The position numbers were made by a program, and so were the translations under genes. The notes under the pieces are model-generated. The model was not told the origin of the DNA. It did no database searches and saw only the letters and a program-made list of their open reading frames with translations. From Bidens hawaiensis (taxonomy: Eukaryota; Streptophyta; Magnoliopsida; Asterales; Asteraceae): a stretch of 64,000 bases of DNA. Where the stretch lies: the NCBI GenBank assembly GCA_021521415.1, contig JAIQDT010000001.1:9362001-9426000 (forward strand), given 5' to 3'. This document shows positions 11,211 through 22,837 of the stretch, piece by piece; the first letter of the stretch is position 1; each line of letters begins with the position of its first letter.

Positions 11211-11218
11211 TATAAATA
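11211..11218 (+). promoter_or_regulatory. TATA box, element A 5' LTR
   Basis: tataaata, followed about 70 bp later by a CT-rich ctctctcactactctctctct tract; the copy in the 3' LTR is at 19251-19258. Confidence 0.7.
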
Positions 11219-12764
11219 GCGGGCTCCGGGTCTTCACATTTGCACACCCAATTTCACAAACATACTCTCTCACTACTCTCTCTCTAGACCTCAAAGTTCG
11301 TGCCCTCGATCTACCTCGTTAAACGTGCCCCGTTACCTCGTTTTCCGTGCTCGTTATCTCTATATACGCATCACCTACCAACGACGTTCCAAGTAAGGAG
11401 GAAGTGCTGCCCGACGTCCCGAAGTTTACCTCAAAGTGCGTGCCAAGGGTGTTGGTGTCTCGAAAAGCGTGTCAAGGGTTGATCAAGTGGGTGTTGATAA
11501 GAAGGATAGTGTCGAAGTGCTGCCCGAGTGAGAAGAGAATATTAAGCAGAGCAAGGTAGGCATAATGCCTGACCAAAATAATAATAAAATATTGAAAGGT
11601 CTTAATACCCAAGTCGAAATTATTCTCGATAATCAAAGAAAGATATAACAAAGAAAATAGAGAAAGGAAAAGATATAATATATATATATATATATGAATA
11701 GATATATAAGATTATTCTTTGTTATAAAAGATATTATTTAAGTATAATAAGTATACTTAATGAATACGTTTCTTAAAGAAGAAGAAGAAACGTCGGGTTT
11801 TTCTATATAAACTAAAGGTTTATAAAAATTACTTTATAACTAAAGGTTTTAAAGTAAAAGGAAATAATGAACTAAAGGTTCATCGAGATGATAAGACTAG
11901 AGGTCTTAAGCCGGATCGTGTATCCGACTAATGAATGTTATACTCGTACTATAGGTGCGAGATAGCGAAGGAAAGACTAACGGACGGTGTTGGAAGCCGA
12001 TCCCATTTGAAAGGTGAATACGCCCCACTTTTACAAACTTGTTTTCAAACAAACAAACGTATTAAGTGAAAAACTTTACATAAGGCTACGTGTCTCTAAA
12101 AACATTATAAATAAGAGTATAAGCAAGCCCTCAAGCTTTGGTATACATTTGTCTGGATCCTTACATATGTGGAACGCGGTTGGCACATCGCACCACGCTT
12201 GGTCACGACCTCCAGCCACGATGGGCCTGACCAAAGTTACGTCCGAGTGGAGAATGGCCATGTGTATATTTATAGTACCTAAGTTATGTCATAAACGCTG
12301 AGGTGTTCGCTGAGGTGACCTAGTGCAGAGACTCGAGTTTATGATGATTGTTTATAACTTGATTATTCCTAAGCCAAGATGGGCCGAGGCTTACGTGGTC
12401 TCGAGGGGTAATTAAGTAAAGAAAATATTTTTAGCGTCTGCATATTCACCAGCATTCGTTGCTGACGTATTTTAATAACATTTTGCAGGTAATCTGGAAT
12501 AGAGCTTGCAAGATGAAGAAGCTCAAGAATCCGATGGCTCAGATAACCTTTATGTAAATATTAAAACATGGTGGTTTTGTAAAACATATAAACAAGTAAA
12601 ATCTAAACGAGACTTTCGTCTCGTCTTTTGTATTGTAAAAATTTATAATATCGATCCTTATGTTTTATAAAGTCTTCCGCTTAAACCCGCAACTCTGAAT
12701 TATTTACAAATATAGTACCAACTATGATTCACACTTCTAGGCCTAGATTGGGGGTGTGACAGGT

Positions 12765-12777
12765 TGGTATCAGAGCC
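12765..12777 (+). other. Primer-binding site of element A
   Basis: TGGTATCAGAGCC, three bases after the LTR end; complementary to the 3' end of initiator Met-tRNA. Confidence 0.9.
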
Positions 12778-12921
12778 ATCGATCTTAGCGAATTGGGTAT
12801 CATAAAACAATACCCAAGCTTCGATTCAAGCATATGAAATAATTACTTGTTTACTTGAATAGGGATAAGATTGGTTGGTAACCCTTTCTTTCCCTCTCCA
12901 CATTCTAAAACCACCCGAAGG

Positions 12922-14069
12922 ATGTCTTATGAGAAATTAATGGAACATTATGATAAGGAAATGAGAAGAGCAAGGAAGTACTACAAATTCCCCAAAGACA
13001 TCATGAGTAAGGATTACTTCGAATCATTTTTCAATTCCAACGAAGGACCAAGTCAACAACCCCACATGGAGCCAAGTCCTATTTACCATTTGGATAACAC
13101 TCCACACGAAGTGTACCAACCGCCAAGACATTCAAGTTATCATCCGACAAGTCTGCCGATGTACCAACCATCCGAGGTACCGACGTATTATCCTTCGGAG
13201 ATTCCAACTTATCAACCCATGGAGATTCCGCCATATTATCCGTCCGGAGATTCAACACAGCTACCGCCAAATCCGCATCTGTCGTATGCCTTTCTCTCAA
13301 ACTTACCAATTAAGGAGGAACCAAAGTCTCCTTCTTCTGAATGGATGCAATGCCACTCTAACCAACGAAGGTGGCATCCCGGCACTTCAACAATGGATTC
13401 TGCCAATTCCCATATCAACAAGGAAGGACCCTCTCACAAACCCAAGATGAGGGTGATGATGCCGTACGAAAAGATCCACATGCCGTCAATGATTGAAGAA
13501 GAGTTAGAGGAGGAATCAGAAGAAGATACTGACCCAGAAATGACCGAAGAAGAACCTATGGAGGAACCAACCCCGAGGAAGAATACCCGGACAATCCGAA
13601 TGAAGTAACCACACCGGAGGAAGAACAACACTCCACTCCGAGTTATGGGTCCGTGGATCCATACATGAAATTTCTTCAAGAGCTTAAGGGCAAGGCATCA
13701 TCAAGCACCCCACCTTATCAAGGCAAGATTCCATCCATTGAAGAATAGGCCAAGGAGATCCGTGAACAGAATGAAGCGGCCGATGCATTCTTCAATTATT
13801 CCTCTGACATGACTGCATCACCATACCCGGATCCCAAAAACCACTACGATATTGTGATGTTGGGTTACCGCGACCCACCTCCAAGATACGGGTATCCTAC
13901 CGACATACCTCAGTCGCAGGAGGAACATTTGGAACGAGCTCTACAAGATACGGATGAGTTGAGGAAGAAGATTCATGTAGATGAAAAGAAGAAAAAGAAG
14001 ATAGGAAATACGCTTCTTCGCAAATGCAATAAGCTCACCAATGTTTTGAAGAAGTTTATGAAGGATTGA
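12922..14069 (+). pseudogene. Extra ORF between primer site and gag, element A copy
   Basis: Start chosen at MSYEKLMEHYDKEMRRA because it aligns with the start of the B copy; an upstream in-frame Met at 12871 also exists. The first frame runs to 13608, a frameshift follows near 13580 (text continues as PEEEYPDNPNEVTTPEEEQ), a stop lies at about 13746, and the last part ends at 14069 with LKKFMKD. About 380 codons in total. Features: a Tyr/Pro-rich repeat region (YxPSEIPTYQPxE, about residues 75-125), the block SEWMQCHSNQRR, a Glu/Asp-rich stretch and a Lys-rich C-terminus. No known domain recognised. It is not gag, which follows 207 bp later. Confidence 0.65.
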
Positions 14070-14276
14070 GAAGAAGAAAATAGTTTGTATAATATGTGTA
14101 TAATATGTATCATAAGGATAGGATCTTATATATCGTTTTTAACGATATATAAATTATGTTGTAAAATGATATACGTATCATTTATGATATGTATATGAAT
14201 GTGAAATAAATAAAAATTGTATAATAAGAAAAGAAATGTGTTAATTTCAGATAAAAGATAAAAAGATTAAAAGAGA

Positions 14277-15343
14277 ATGTCTAGACAAAGTGATAACCGT
14301 GAGGTTTCCCGAAATGAAGCCGAAAGACGAGAAGTGAAAGGGAAAGGTCCCGAGAATGAAATAGAGGAACCAATTCTCGAGAAATACTTAAACCAAATAC
14401 AACAAATGGTTAGAAAAGCGGTTAGGGAAGAATCAGAAAATAGATCTCAAACGAAACATTCTCATTCTGAAAATCCATCTCGAAAATCTGTTTCAAAACC
14501 TCGATCTAGACCTTCCCGCATGGATGAAATCATGCACGAACCAAATGCCGATAAAGGCATAAGACAAGAAATTATGAAACTCAAGATAAGTGGTTTTACA
14601 TTCACAGATTTTAAGTATTATGGACCGAAGGAATTTCACGGTGATAAGGGAGCCATCAATACTGTAAGGTGGCTTGAAGAGATGGAAACGATTGTAATCA
14701 CGAGCAAGTGTACAGAAGAAGAAAAGATTCAATACTCCGCCCTGATGTTCAAGGGCGAAGCACACGAATGGTGGAACGCGTTACTCTTGAGTAGAGGAAG
14801 GGAGGTGATGTATAGTCTGACGTGGAATGAATTCAAAGATTTATTGATGTCGAAATTCTGTCCGATGCACGAGACAGACCAGATCCAAACCAAGTTCTTG
14901 GCTCACAAGGTCGTCGGAACAAACCTTCGTGAGTATAACACGAAATTTCACGAGTATTGTCGTTTAGTTGCCCAGCTGGTTACCCCCGAGTCCAGCAAAG
15001 TGACACGTTATATTTGGGGACTACCTCGCGAGATTCGTGATATAGTGAGATCACACTTGCCACAAACCGCTGACTCCGCAATGGAGTTGGCTGGGTATTT
15101 GATAGGGCGGAATGATCCGCAACAAAGAAGAAGATAAGAAGGTTGTGACGACTCACGACTCAAGGAGAGGAGGAGATACCTGATTCAAGGGTAAAGGAGT
15201 TGACCAACGAAGGTCTAGCTCCAACCTCGGCATCCCTCAATGTAAAATCTGTAAGAAATATCATAGAGGTAGATGCAACCTTGCTTCCCGAGTTTGTGAA
15301 TGGTGTAATCGACCCGGCCACGCTGGGGCCGACTGTTCGAAGG
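14277..15343 (+). pseudogene. gag of element A (capsid plus zinc knuckles)
   Basis: Starts MSRQSDNREVSRNEAERRE. The capsid domain spans about residues 95-250 with FYYGPKEFHGDKGAI-like text, WLEEMETIVI, MFKGEAHEWWNALLL, MSKFCPMHETDQIQTKFLAH and YCRLVAQLVTPESSKV. The frame stops at 15137; homology continues out of frame to cysteine motifs: a variant CKICKKYHRGRC at about 15241-15276 and a classical CCHC knuckle CEWCNRPGHAGADC at 15295-15336. Gag forms the particle and the knuckles bind the RNA. At least three stops follow 15137, so the protein is not intact. Confidence 0.88.
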
Positions 15344-15348
15344 AAAAG

Positions 15349-15768
15349 ATGACTTGCTATAATTGTAAAGAGATGGGACATCTCAGTTTTGAATGCCCCA
15401 AAAATAAGCCCGCGACTGGTGGTGCTTGTGGTAGCGGTCAGAAGAATGAGCCCAAGAAGGGCAATGCAAGAGTCTTCGTTCTCGATACGAAGAAAGCGGC
15501 CAACATGCCGGAAACTATCACCGGTACGTTCCTTGTTAACAGCACTTATGCTAGACTCTTGTTTGATTCGGGTGCCAACTTAAGTTTTATAGATTATAAG
15601 TTTTGTAGTTTATTAAACGAACCTTTAATCAAACTCAATAAAACTCTAAGAGTCGAGACCGCTAACGGCGAAACTGTTAAGATCACCGAAGCTTTAGAGA
15701 ACGGAAAAATCTTGTTAGCCGGTTGTTTTGCCTATTCTATTGTTACCTATGACTTTTGTTGGTTTTGA
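15349..15768 (+). pseudogene. Zinc knuckle and aspartic protease region, element A
   Basis: Begins MTCYNCKEMGHLSFEC, a second CX2CX4HX4C knuckle. From about residue 65 comes the retropepsin: TGTFLVNSTYARLLFDSG with the catalytic D-S-G, then GANLSFIDYKFCSLL. The frame ends after 139 residues; the flap-distal part of the protease ([17 protein letters not shown]) resumes in another frame at about 15750, so there is a frameshift near 15740. The protease would cut the Gag-Pol polyprotein. Confidence 0.85.
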
Positions 15769-15769
15769 T

Positions 15770-16981
15770 GTTATATTGGGTATGAATTGGTTATCCGACA
15801 ACCATGCTCGTATCCTTTCTAATAGCAAGACCGTTGAACTTCGAGCCCCTAATGAACGAACTATTCGAATTGAAGGGGATAAAGACGCTGGCCGAGTTAC
15901 CCTAATCTCCATGATAAGGGCTAACAAATGTCTTAATAAAGGATGCTTAGCATTCATGGCCTACGTCACCGAAGAATCAAAACCCAAAGAAATAAAAGAT
16001 GTTCCTGTTGTTTCTGATTATGCCGATGTTTTTCCTTATGAACTCCCCGGCATTCCTCCTGAACGTGAAGTAGAATTTAGAATCGATCTTATTCCGGGAA
16101 CCGCTCCGATCGCCAAGGCTCCATACCGCCTCGCGCCAACGGAAATGAAAAAACTAAAGAAGCAATTGGACGAACTTCTCGAGAAAGGCTTTATACGACC
16201 AAGTTCATTACCATGGGGAGCGCCGATATTATTTGTCATGAAGAAAGATGGATCCATGAGGATGTGCATCGATTACCGAGCTCTCAAGAAAGTTACTATC
16301 AAGAATCTTTATCCACTTCCGCGTATCGATGACTTGTTTGATCAGCTTCAAGTTGCTAGCTACTTTTCAAAAATCGATCTTCGTTTTGGCTATCACCAAC
16401 TCAAGGTTCAATCCGAGAACATTCCAAACACTGCCTTCTGAACAAGGTATGGCCATTATGAGTTCATCGTTATGCCATTCGGACTCACTAATGCGCCCGC
16501 GTTTATGGATATGATGAACCGTATCTGTAAACCTTACTTAGACAAATTTGTGATCGTTTTCATCGACGACATACTTATTTACTCTAAGTCTAACGACGAT
16601 CATGAGAATCATCTTCGAACCTTACTTGAAATTTTAAGAACCGAGAAATTGTACGCCAAGTTCTCGAAATGCGAGTTCTGGTTGCACGAGGTGCAATTTC
16701 TTGGTCACATCATAAACGTTAACGGTATTCAAGTGGACCCCGCTAAGATTGAAGCTATCTCTAAGTGGGAGGTTCCAAAGTTGCCAACCGAGATTCGAAG
16801 TTTCTTGGGATTGGCCGGCTACTACCGTAGGTTCATCGAAAACTTTTCTAGAATCGCTGTTCCTCTAACTTCTCTAACTCGTAAAAATATTAAATATGAA
16901 TGGGGAACAAAGCAACATGAGGCGTTTGACATACTTAAACAAAAGCTTACCCAAGCTCCTATACTGGCCTTCCCAGAATGA
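15770..16981 (+). pseudogene. Reverse transcriptase region of pol, element A
   Basis: Two frames separated by a TGA at 16439-16441, where a CGA arginine codon is usual ([13 protein letters not shown]). Motifs in order: [68 protein letters not shown], the catalytic box [11 protein letters not shown] (FIDD form), [10 protein letters not shown] and [13 protein letters not shown]. These are the Ty3/Gypsy RT signature motifs, and the thumb region is complete up to PILAFPE. A second stop at 16979-16981 separates RT from RNase H. Confidence 0.92.
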
Positions 16982-17509
16982 ATTGAAGACTTCATGGTCT
17001 TTTGCGATGCGTCACATTCCGGCTTGGGATGTGTGTTGATCAACGCAAGAAAGTTATAGCTTACGCCTCTCGTCAACTAAAAGTGCACGAAAAGAATTAC
17101 ACAACTCACGATCTAGAGTTAGGCGCCATAATCTTCGCACTTAAGATATGGAGGCACTATCTCTATGGAGTAAGATTTATTGTGTACACTAATCACAAAA
17201 AGCTTGAAACATATCTTTGAGCAAAAAGAACTTAATATGCGCCAACGACGCTGTATGGAAACTCTTAACGACTACGACTGCGAGATCGTTTATCACGAAG
17301 GTAAAGCCAACATTGTGGCCGACGCCTTAAGTCGTAAAGAGCATGAAAATCCCAAAAGAGTCCGACCGTTGAGGCTAGAACTCCAAATCGATCTAATTGA
17401 CCAAATCAAATCCACTCAAATTCAAGATATCAATGAAAAGAAAATCTCCGATGAAAAACGTAACGGCACCATTGACTCGTTAGTCAAAGGGGATGATGGT
17501 ATTCTATGA
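16982..17509 (+). pseudogene. RNase H and connection region of pol, element A
   Basis: Short frames carry [18 protein letters not shown] (first catalytic Asp), then after a frameshift [20 protein letters not shown] (Glu motif), [15 protein letters not shown] and, after a stop at 17219, [20 protein letters not shown] and [11 protein letters not shown] (final Asp motif). This domain degrades the RNA strand during reverse transcription. At least three lesions occur in 530 bp. Confidence 0.88.
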
Positions 17510-18410
17510 ATGGGAAACCGGATTTGGGTACCAATCATTGGGGATTTGCGTGAAAAGATAATGAATGAAGCATACAAGTCCAATTATATGATGCACCCCG
17601 GTAGCGATAAAATGTATCAAAACCTTAAGTCAAACTATTGGTGGAATGGAATCAAAAAGGACATTGATTCGCATCTTGCGAAATGTCAAACTTGTTTAAA
17701 CATCAAGGCAGAACATCGAAAGCCTTCGGGATTGCTTCAGCAACCCGAACTTCCCGTATGGAAGTGGGAGTTAATAATCATGGACTTCATAACCAAACTC
17801 CAAAAGACGACTCGACAACACAACGCTATATGGGTAATTGTGGATCGTTTAACTAAGTCCGCACACTTAATTCCTATCAACGAGGCGTATTCAATGGATA
17901 GATTAGCACGTCTTTATGTAAACAACATCGTTGTTTTGCATGGAGTACCACTATCTATAATTTCATAGAGATAGACGTTTCACGTCTCACTTTTGGAAAA
18001 GCTTCCAACAAGCACTCGGCACAAAGCTAAACCATAGCACCGCCTATCATCCACAAACTGATGGACAAAGCGAAAGGACAATCCAAACGTTGGAAGATAT
18101 GCTCCGCGCTTGTGTGATATACTTAGGTGGAAGTTGGGATGACCACTTACCCCTAATGGAATTTTCGTATAACAATAGTTATCACTCGAGCATTCAAACC
18201 GCACCATTCAAGGCGTTATATGGTCGTAAATGTAGAACGCCTGTGTGCTGGTCTGAAACTGGAGATAATCAATTATCTAGACCCGAAATAGTCCAAGAAA
18301 CCACCGACAAAGTTCTTCAAATTCGCGAATGACTTAAGACGACACGTGATCGCCAAAAGAGTAATGCCGATGTCCGTCGTAAGCCGTTAGAATTCAATAT
18401 CGGTGAATAA
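17510..18410 (+). pseudogene. Integrase region of pol, element A
   Basis: The zinc-binding part reads EAYKSNYMMHPGSDKMYQNL, YWWNGIKKDIDSHLAKCQTC (H-H-C-C). The core follows with WELIIMDFITKLQ (first catalytic Asp) and VDRLTKSAHLIPI. At about 17968 a deletion of about two bases breaks the frame before the DRRFTSHFW (second Asp) motif. It resumes with [20 protein letters not shown] (catalytic Glu) and [20 protein letters not shown], the GPY-type tail following. Integrase joins cDNA to the chromosome; this copy is inactive. Confidence 0.92.
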
Positions 18411-18416
18411 GTTCTT

Positions 18417-18818
18417 TTGAAAGTCTCGCCGTGGAAAGGCGTAGTATGCTTCGGCAAGAAAGGCAAATTAAGTCCTCGATTCGTTGGACCCTTCGAGGTA
18501 CTCGAACGAATTGGTACCGTCGCATACGGTTTGCGACTACCCGAGGAAATGCAAGGGATACACGATGTATTCCATGTTTTGAATCTGCGTAAATGTCTAG
18601 CCGACGAATCTATTTCGATGCCCCTAAAATATGTAGAAATTAATGAGAATTTAAAATTTATCGAGACACCAATACAAATTGAAGATTCGAAAACAAAGAA
18701 ACTTAAAAGACGAACCTTGAAGATCGTAAAAGTGAAGTGGAACTCCCGACGAGGACCCGAGTATACATGGGAACTTGAGTCCGAAAGGAGAAAGAAATAC
18801 CCCAACTTATTCTCGTAA
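18417..18818 (+). pseudogene. Integrase C-terminal GPF/Y module and chromodomain-like tail, element A
   Basis: 133-residue frame: LKVSPWKGVVCFGKKGKLSP, RFVGPFEVLERIGTVAYGLR (GPF/Y module), then HDVFHVLNLRKCLAD and, from about residue 80, a tail FIETPIQIEDSKTKKLKRRT ending VKWNSRRGPEYTWELESERR. The final block is the degenerate chromodomain of Tekay/Del-type chromoviruses, thought to steer integration by chromatin contact. Its classical aromatic cage is not obvious. The frame ends 40 bp before the 3' LTR. Confidence 0.85.
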
Positions 18819-18844
18819 GCAATCTCGAGGACGAGATTTATTTC

Positions 18845-18857
18845 AAGGTGGGGAGGA
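18845..18857 (+). other. Polypurine tract of element A
   Basis: aaggtggggagga immediately before the 3' LTR start TGTAAC. Confidence 0.85.
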
Positions 18858-19712
18858 TGTAACATCACGTAAATTTCGGGCCAAAAATGTCAAGTTTCCA
18901 AAGTCAAGGGACCAATTCTGCTAAATTCCAAATTTCAGGGACTAAAATGTAAAATATAATTTTCCTGACCTATCGCCGTACGCGATGGGTCAGAGGAGAC
19001 ACCCATCGTGTATCGCGATAGGGTTGTCTGACACGAGTGACACGTGTGCCATGTGGCACACGATGGCAACGTCTGCCGCCACGTGTCACCACGTGGCAAC
19101 ACGTCCGCCATGTGTCGCCACATGGCTAGGCACCTGCCACGTGTCAACACGTGGCAGGTCTATGGCCTGACATAGCAGGCCTATATCGTGCTACGCGATA
19201 GGCCTGCCAAGTGACCCAGCGCGTAGCGCGATAGGGTCCAATTTCAAGTCTATAAATAGCAGGCTCCGGGTCTTCACATTTGCACACCCAATTTCACATA
19301 CATACTCTCTCACTACTCTCCTTCTAGACCTCGAAGTTCCTGCCGTCGATCCATCTCGTTAAACGTGCCCCGTTACCTGGTTTTCTGTGCCCGTTATCTT
19401 GATATACGCACCACCTACAAACGACGTTCCAAGTAAGGAGGAAGTGCTACCCGACGTCCCGAAGTTTACCTCAAAGTGCGTGCCAAGGGTGTTGGTGTCT
19501 CAAAAAGCGTGTCAAGGGTTGATCAACTGGGTGTTGATAAGAAGGATAGTGTCGAAGTGCTGCCCGAGTGGAAAGAGAATATTAAGCCGAGCAAGGTAGG
19601 CATAATGCCCAACCAAAATAATAATAAAATATTGAAAGGGCTTAATACCCAATTCGAAATTATTCTCGATAATCAAAGAAAGATATAACAAAGAAAATAG
19701 AGAAAGGAAAAG

Positions 19713-19774
<62 letters not shown>

Positions 19775-20850
19775 TAGGTGTATATATATATGTATATATA
19801 AGATTATTCTTTGTTATGAAAGATATTATTTAAGTATAATAAGTATACTTAAAGAATACATTTCTTAAAGAAGAAGAAACGTCGGGTTTTTAAATATAAA
19901 CTAAAGGTTTATAAAATTTACTTTATAACTAAAGGTTTTAAAGTAAAAGGAAATAATGAACTAAAGGTTCATCGAGATGATAAAACTAGAGGTCCTAAGC
20001 CGGATCGTGTATCCGACTAATGAATGTTATACTCGTACTATAAGTGCGAGATAGCGAAGGAAAGACAAACGGACGGTGTTGGAAGCCGATCCCATTTGAA
20101 AGGTGAATACGCCTCACTTTTACAAACTTATTTTCAAACAAACAAACATATTATGTGAAAAACTTTACATGAGGCAACGTGTCTCTAAAAACATTATAAA
20201 TAAGAGTATAAGCCAGCCCTCAGGCTATGGTATACGTTTGTCTGGATCCTTACATATGTGGAACGCGGTGGGTACATCGCACCACGCTTGGTCACGACCT
20301 CCAGCCACGATGGGCCGGACCTGAGTTACGTCCGAGTGAGGATGGCCATGTGTATATTTATAGTACCTAAGTTATGTCATAAACGCTGTGGTGTTTCGCT
20401 GAGGTGACCTAGTGCAGTGACTCGAGTTTATGATGATTTTTTATAACTTGATTATTCCTAAGCCAAGATGGGCCGAGGCTTACGTGGTCTCGAGGGGTAA
20501 TTAAGTGAAGAAAATATTTTTAACGTCAACATATTCACCAGCATTCGTTGCTGACGTATTTTAATAACATTTTGCAGGTAATCAGGAATAGAGATTGCAA
20601 GACGAAGAAGCTCCAGAATCCGATGGCTCGGATAACTTTTAAGTAAATATTAAAACATGGTGGTTTTGTAAAACATATAAACAAGTAAAATCTAAAGGAG
20701 ACTTTCGTCTCATCTTTTGTATTGTAAATATTTATAATATCGATCCTTATGTTTTATAAAGTCTTCCGCTTAAACCCGCAACTATGAATTATTTACAAAT
20801 ATGATACCAACTATGATTCACACTCCGAGGCCTAGATTGGGGGTGTGACA
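18858..20850 (+). repeat. 3' LTR of element A (1993 bp)
   Basis: TGTAACATCACG ... GGGTGTGACA. Longer than the 5' LTR mainly because of a larger TA repeat and an extra G-box-containing unit near 19135-19160. It is followed by the target duplication GCTTT. Confidence 0.93.
19721..19771. repeat. (TA)n microsatellite
   Basis: About 51 bp of alternating TA inside the 3' LTR of A; the matching site in the 5' LTR (about 11676-11693) is much shorter, so the repeat expanded or contracted after insertion. Confidence 0.9.
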
Positions 20851-22837
20851 GCTTTTCATCTTCTTGTCGTATTCGGTGTTACCCGACTCTCTCTTGACCC
20901 ACAACGTTTGTTTATCCACATTATAACCCCACGAAAAAACACCCGAGCGATCACCATATTTATCAGCAAAGCCTTTGTTAAGTTCCATAACAAATTTTTT
21001 CAGATGATCAGAACTCACCACATGTTGATTGGAGTTCTTTCTTATCAGCATCTTTCTTTCTATCCCCTCAACTTGTTCGGCTGTCTTTGGAGGAACAACC
21101 AAGTATTGTTCCAGTGATTCAGAGGCATCGATATTGAAAGTCGGGCGCATGCTGGAACCACTACCTTGATTATCAACAGTTGTCTTTTCACCACTGTCAT
21201 CTCTACTTTTGAATTCATCTCCAAACTTCTGAATCAGCTTTTGTTGGAGGTCTAAGTATAGAGCAGTAAGACCTCCCATGTTTGATTGAAGCTCCTAGAT
21301 CTTTGAATGTTTATCAGTGTTACTCGCTTCAAGCTCTTAGATGCTTACATCCTTCACCACCAAGTCTTCTTCAAACTCAAAGACTTGACGTTGTAAGGAT
21401 TGTACATCAACTGGTTCGGCCTCAAGAGCAATCCCTTTGCCTTTGTCTTGTATGAATCTGTCTTGCATAGTAAGGATATGTGCGATCTTGACAGCGGCAC
21501 TTGAACTTTGTTGACCAATCGGGTCAGACGATCCCAATGGTTCATTTATGAATTAAATTTGCGCTTCAAACTCAAACTCTTGTGTGATGTCATCAAAGAT
21601 CTGGTTTTGAGTTTGTTGATCAGCAGTAGACGGACCTTGATCAAATTGAGCTTAAATTGCAACGGGCTCAGAGGCTTTAGGCTGGCTGGTTGGTTGGTGT
21701 AACATCAGTAACTAGCACTCCCGGTCTCAGATCTCTATTTCGTCATTTTCTTGGAATGAGATAGGTTGCTGGCTCTTCTTCAATTTCATCTTCATCATGT
21801 GTCACAGTGACCGATTGAGGAGGTTTCAATGTGGTCGACTAGAGCTTTTCTTTAAATGCTTCAAATTCTTTCATTTGTTCAACAGTAGGTACTGATTTTT
21901 GTTCCTGGTGTTCAGTCTCCATGTGTTGTGGTGGAGAACTATCAGGCTTATCATCATCAAAAATCGTCTCATAAGCAGTTGTGAACCTCTGAGCATGAGT
22001 CACATGTTCATCAGCTATAGAGGCACTAGCACCAATAGCAACAGCCTTTGTTTCAGCGAATCTTCCAAACTTGATCAGCTGATGAAGTCCTTTACAGACC
22101 ACTTTAGCCCCTTTCCTTGATTGTTTCTTCAACCCAAATGTATTGGGACCCATGGCCTTCAGATTGAGCGTCTCTACATATTTTACCAGGTTAGGATAAT
22201 GAGAGTTGAAAATCATCTGTAGAAACCTCGGATACATCAAAAATATCTCCTTCTTGTTGACCTTGAGGTTGCTTATCATTTCATCGAACACGAACTTGGA
22301 ATAATTGTGGTTCCAATCCATGATCAAAGCCACCACATCCGAAATATGAGTGTGGCTTATCTCATAGGAACCCCCTTAACGTTCCAAGACACACGTGAAG
22401 AATGTATGAATCAAGAACCTCCAGTATTGATGGAATAACTTCTTGATAGCTGGAGGATAGGCTCCATCATATCCCATTCTTTGTGCAATCTCAGCAACAG
22501 TTTCGGTAGAATACTCAGGCTGATCATCGAATAGCAACGCCTCACGAAATATCGCCTCAGAAATAATAACAGGCTTCTTTCGGACCTTTGACTCAATCAC
22601 CATAGCTCCCTAATCACCATAGCTCCCTAATCACCTCTCTGATTGATGGAAGCATGATTCCAAAATTCAGTCACCATCTTCTTTTATGACATGAGCTTCT
22701 CGTAAGGCGTGACAAATCCTGCAAGTATTTAGCCCCACAATCATTGACTTGAATTCCTTGTGGACTCGAGGAAGATCAAAGAGGCATCCAACAATGTTCT
22801 GAGTATCAACAAACTTCAGAGGTGCTTGACCAGCCAT
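20851..22837 (-). pseudogene. Copia M extra 3' ORF, N-terminal two thirds
   Basis: Start at ATG 22835-22837 (MAGQAPLKFVDTQNIVGCLF). Several stops and frameshifts interrupt it, including a 17-bp tandem duplication near 22600-22633. Recognisable blocks: KPVIISEAIFREALLFDDQP, PPAIKKLFHQYWRFLIHTFF, IMDWNHNYSKFVFDEMISNL, MYPRFLQMIFNSHYP, then a linker rich in E, Q and T, and GFADKYGDRSGVFSWGYNVD. 'WRFLIHT', 'F.F...IFD.M..NL' and 'FLMYPRF.Q' are hallmarks I remember of a non-pol ORF placed 3' of Copia pol in Asteraceae. Function unknown. It is cut at 20851 by element A. Confidence 0.65.

Larger units (their letters stand above)
10844..12761 (+). repeat. 5' LTR of element A (1918 bp)
   Basis: TGTAACATCACG ... 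GGGTGTGACA, with TG and CA ends, immediately followed by the primer site. It pairs with 18858-20850. It contains a G-box cluster, a TATA box and a U5 half homologous to the LTRs of element B. Confidence 0.93.
10844..20850 (+). mobile_element. Element A: full-length Tekay/Del-type chromovirus (Ty3/Gypsy)
   Basis: Complete architecture: 5' LTR, initiator-Met primer site, extra ORF, gag, protease, RT, RNase H, integrase, chromodomain-like tail, polypurine tract and 3' LTR. It is flanked by the perfect 5-bp duplication GCTTT (10839-10843 and 20851-20855) and lies inside the Copia 3' ORF. Every ORF has stops or frameshifts, many consistent with C-to-T changes at CGA or CAA codons, as expected for long-methylated DNA. 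LTR differences of roughly five percent by eye indicate a fairly old insertion. Confidence 0.92.

Noticed and set aside
12014..12324. Frames of 60-95 codons in the LTRs of A (repeated at 20103-20324)
   Set aside because: Lie in U5 of both LTRs, no domain, and are not open equally in the two copies.
18317..18868. 183-codon minus-strand frame over the integrase tail of A
   Set aside because: Shadow of the pol coding strand; no protein family signature.
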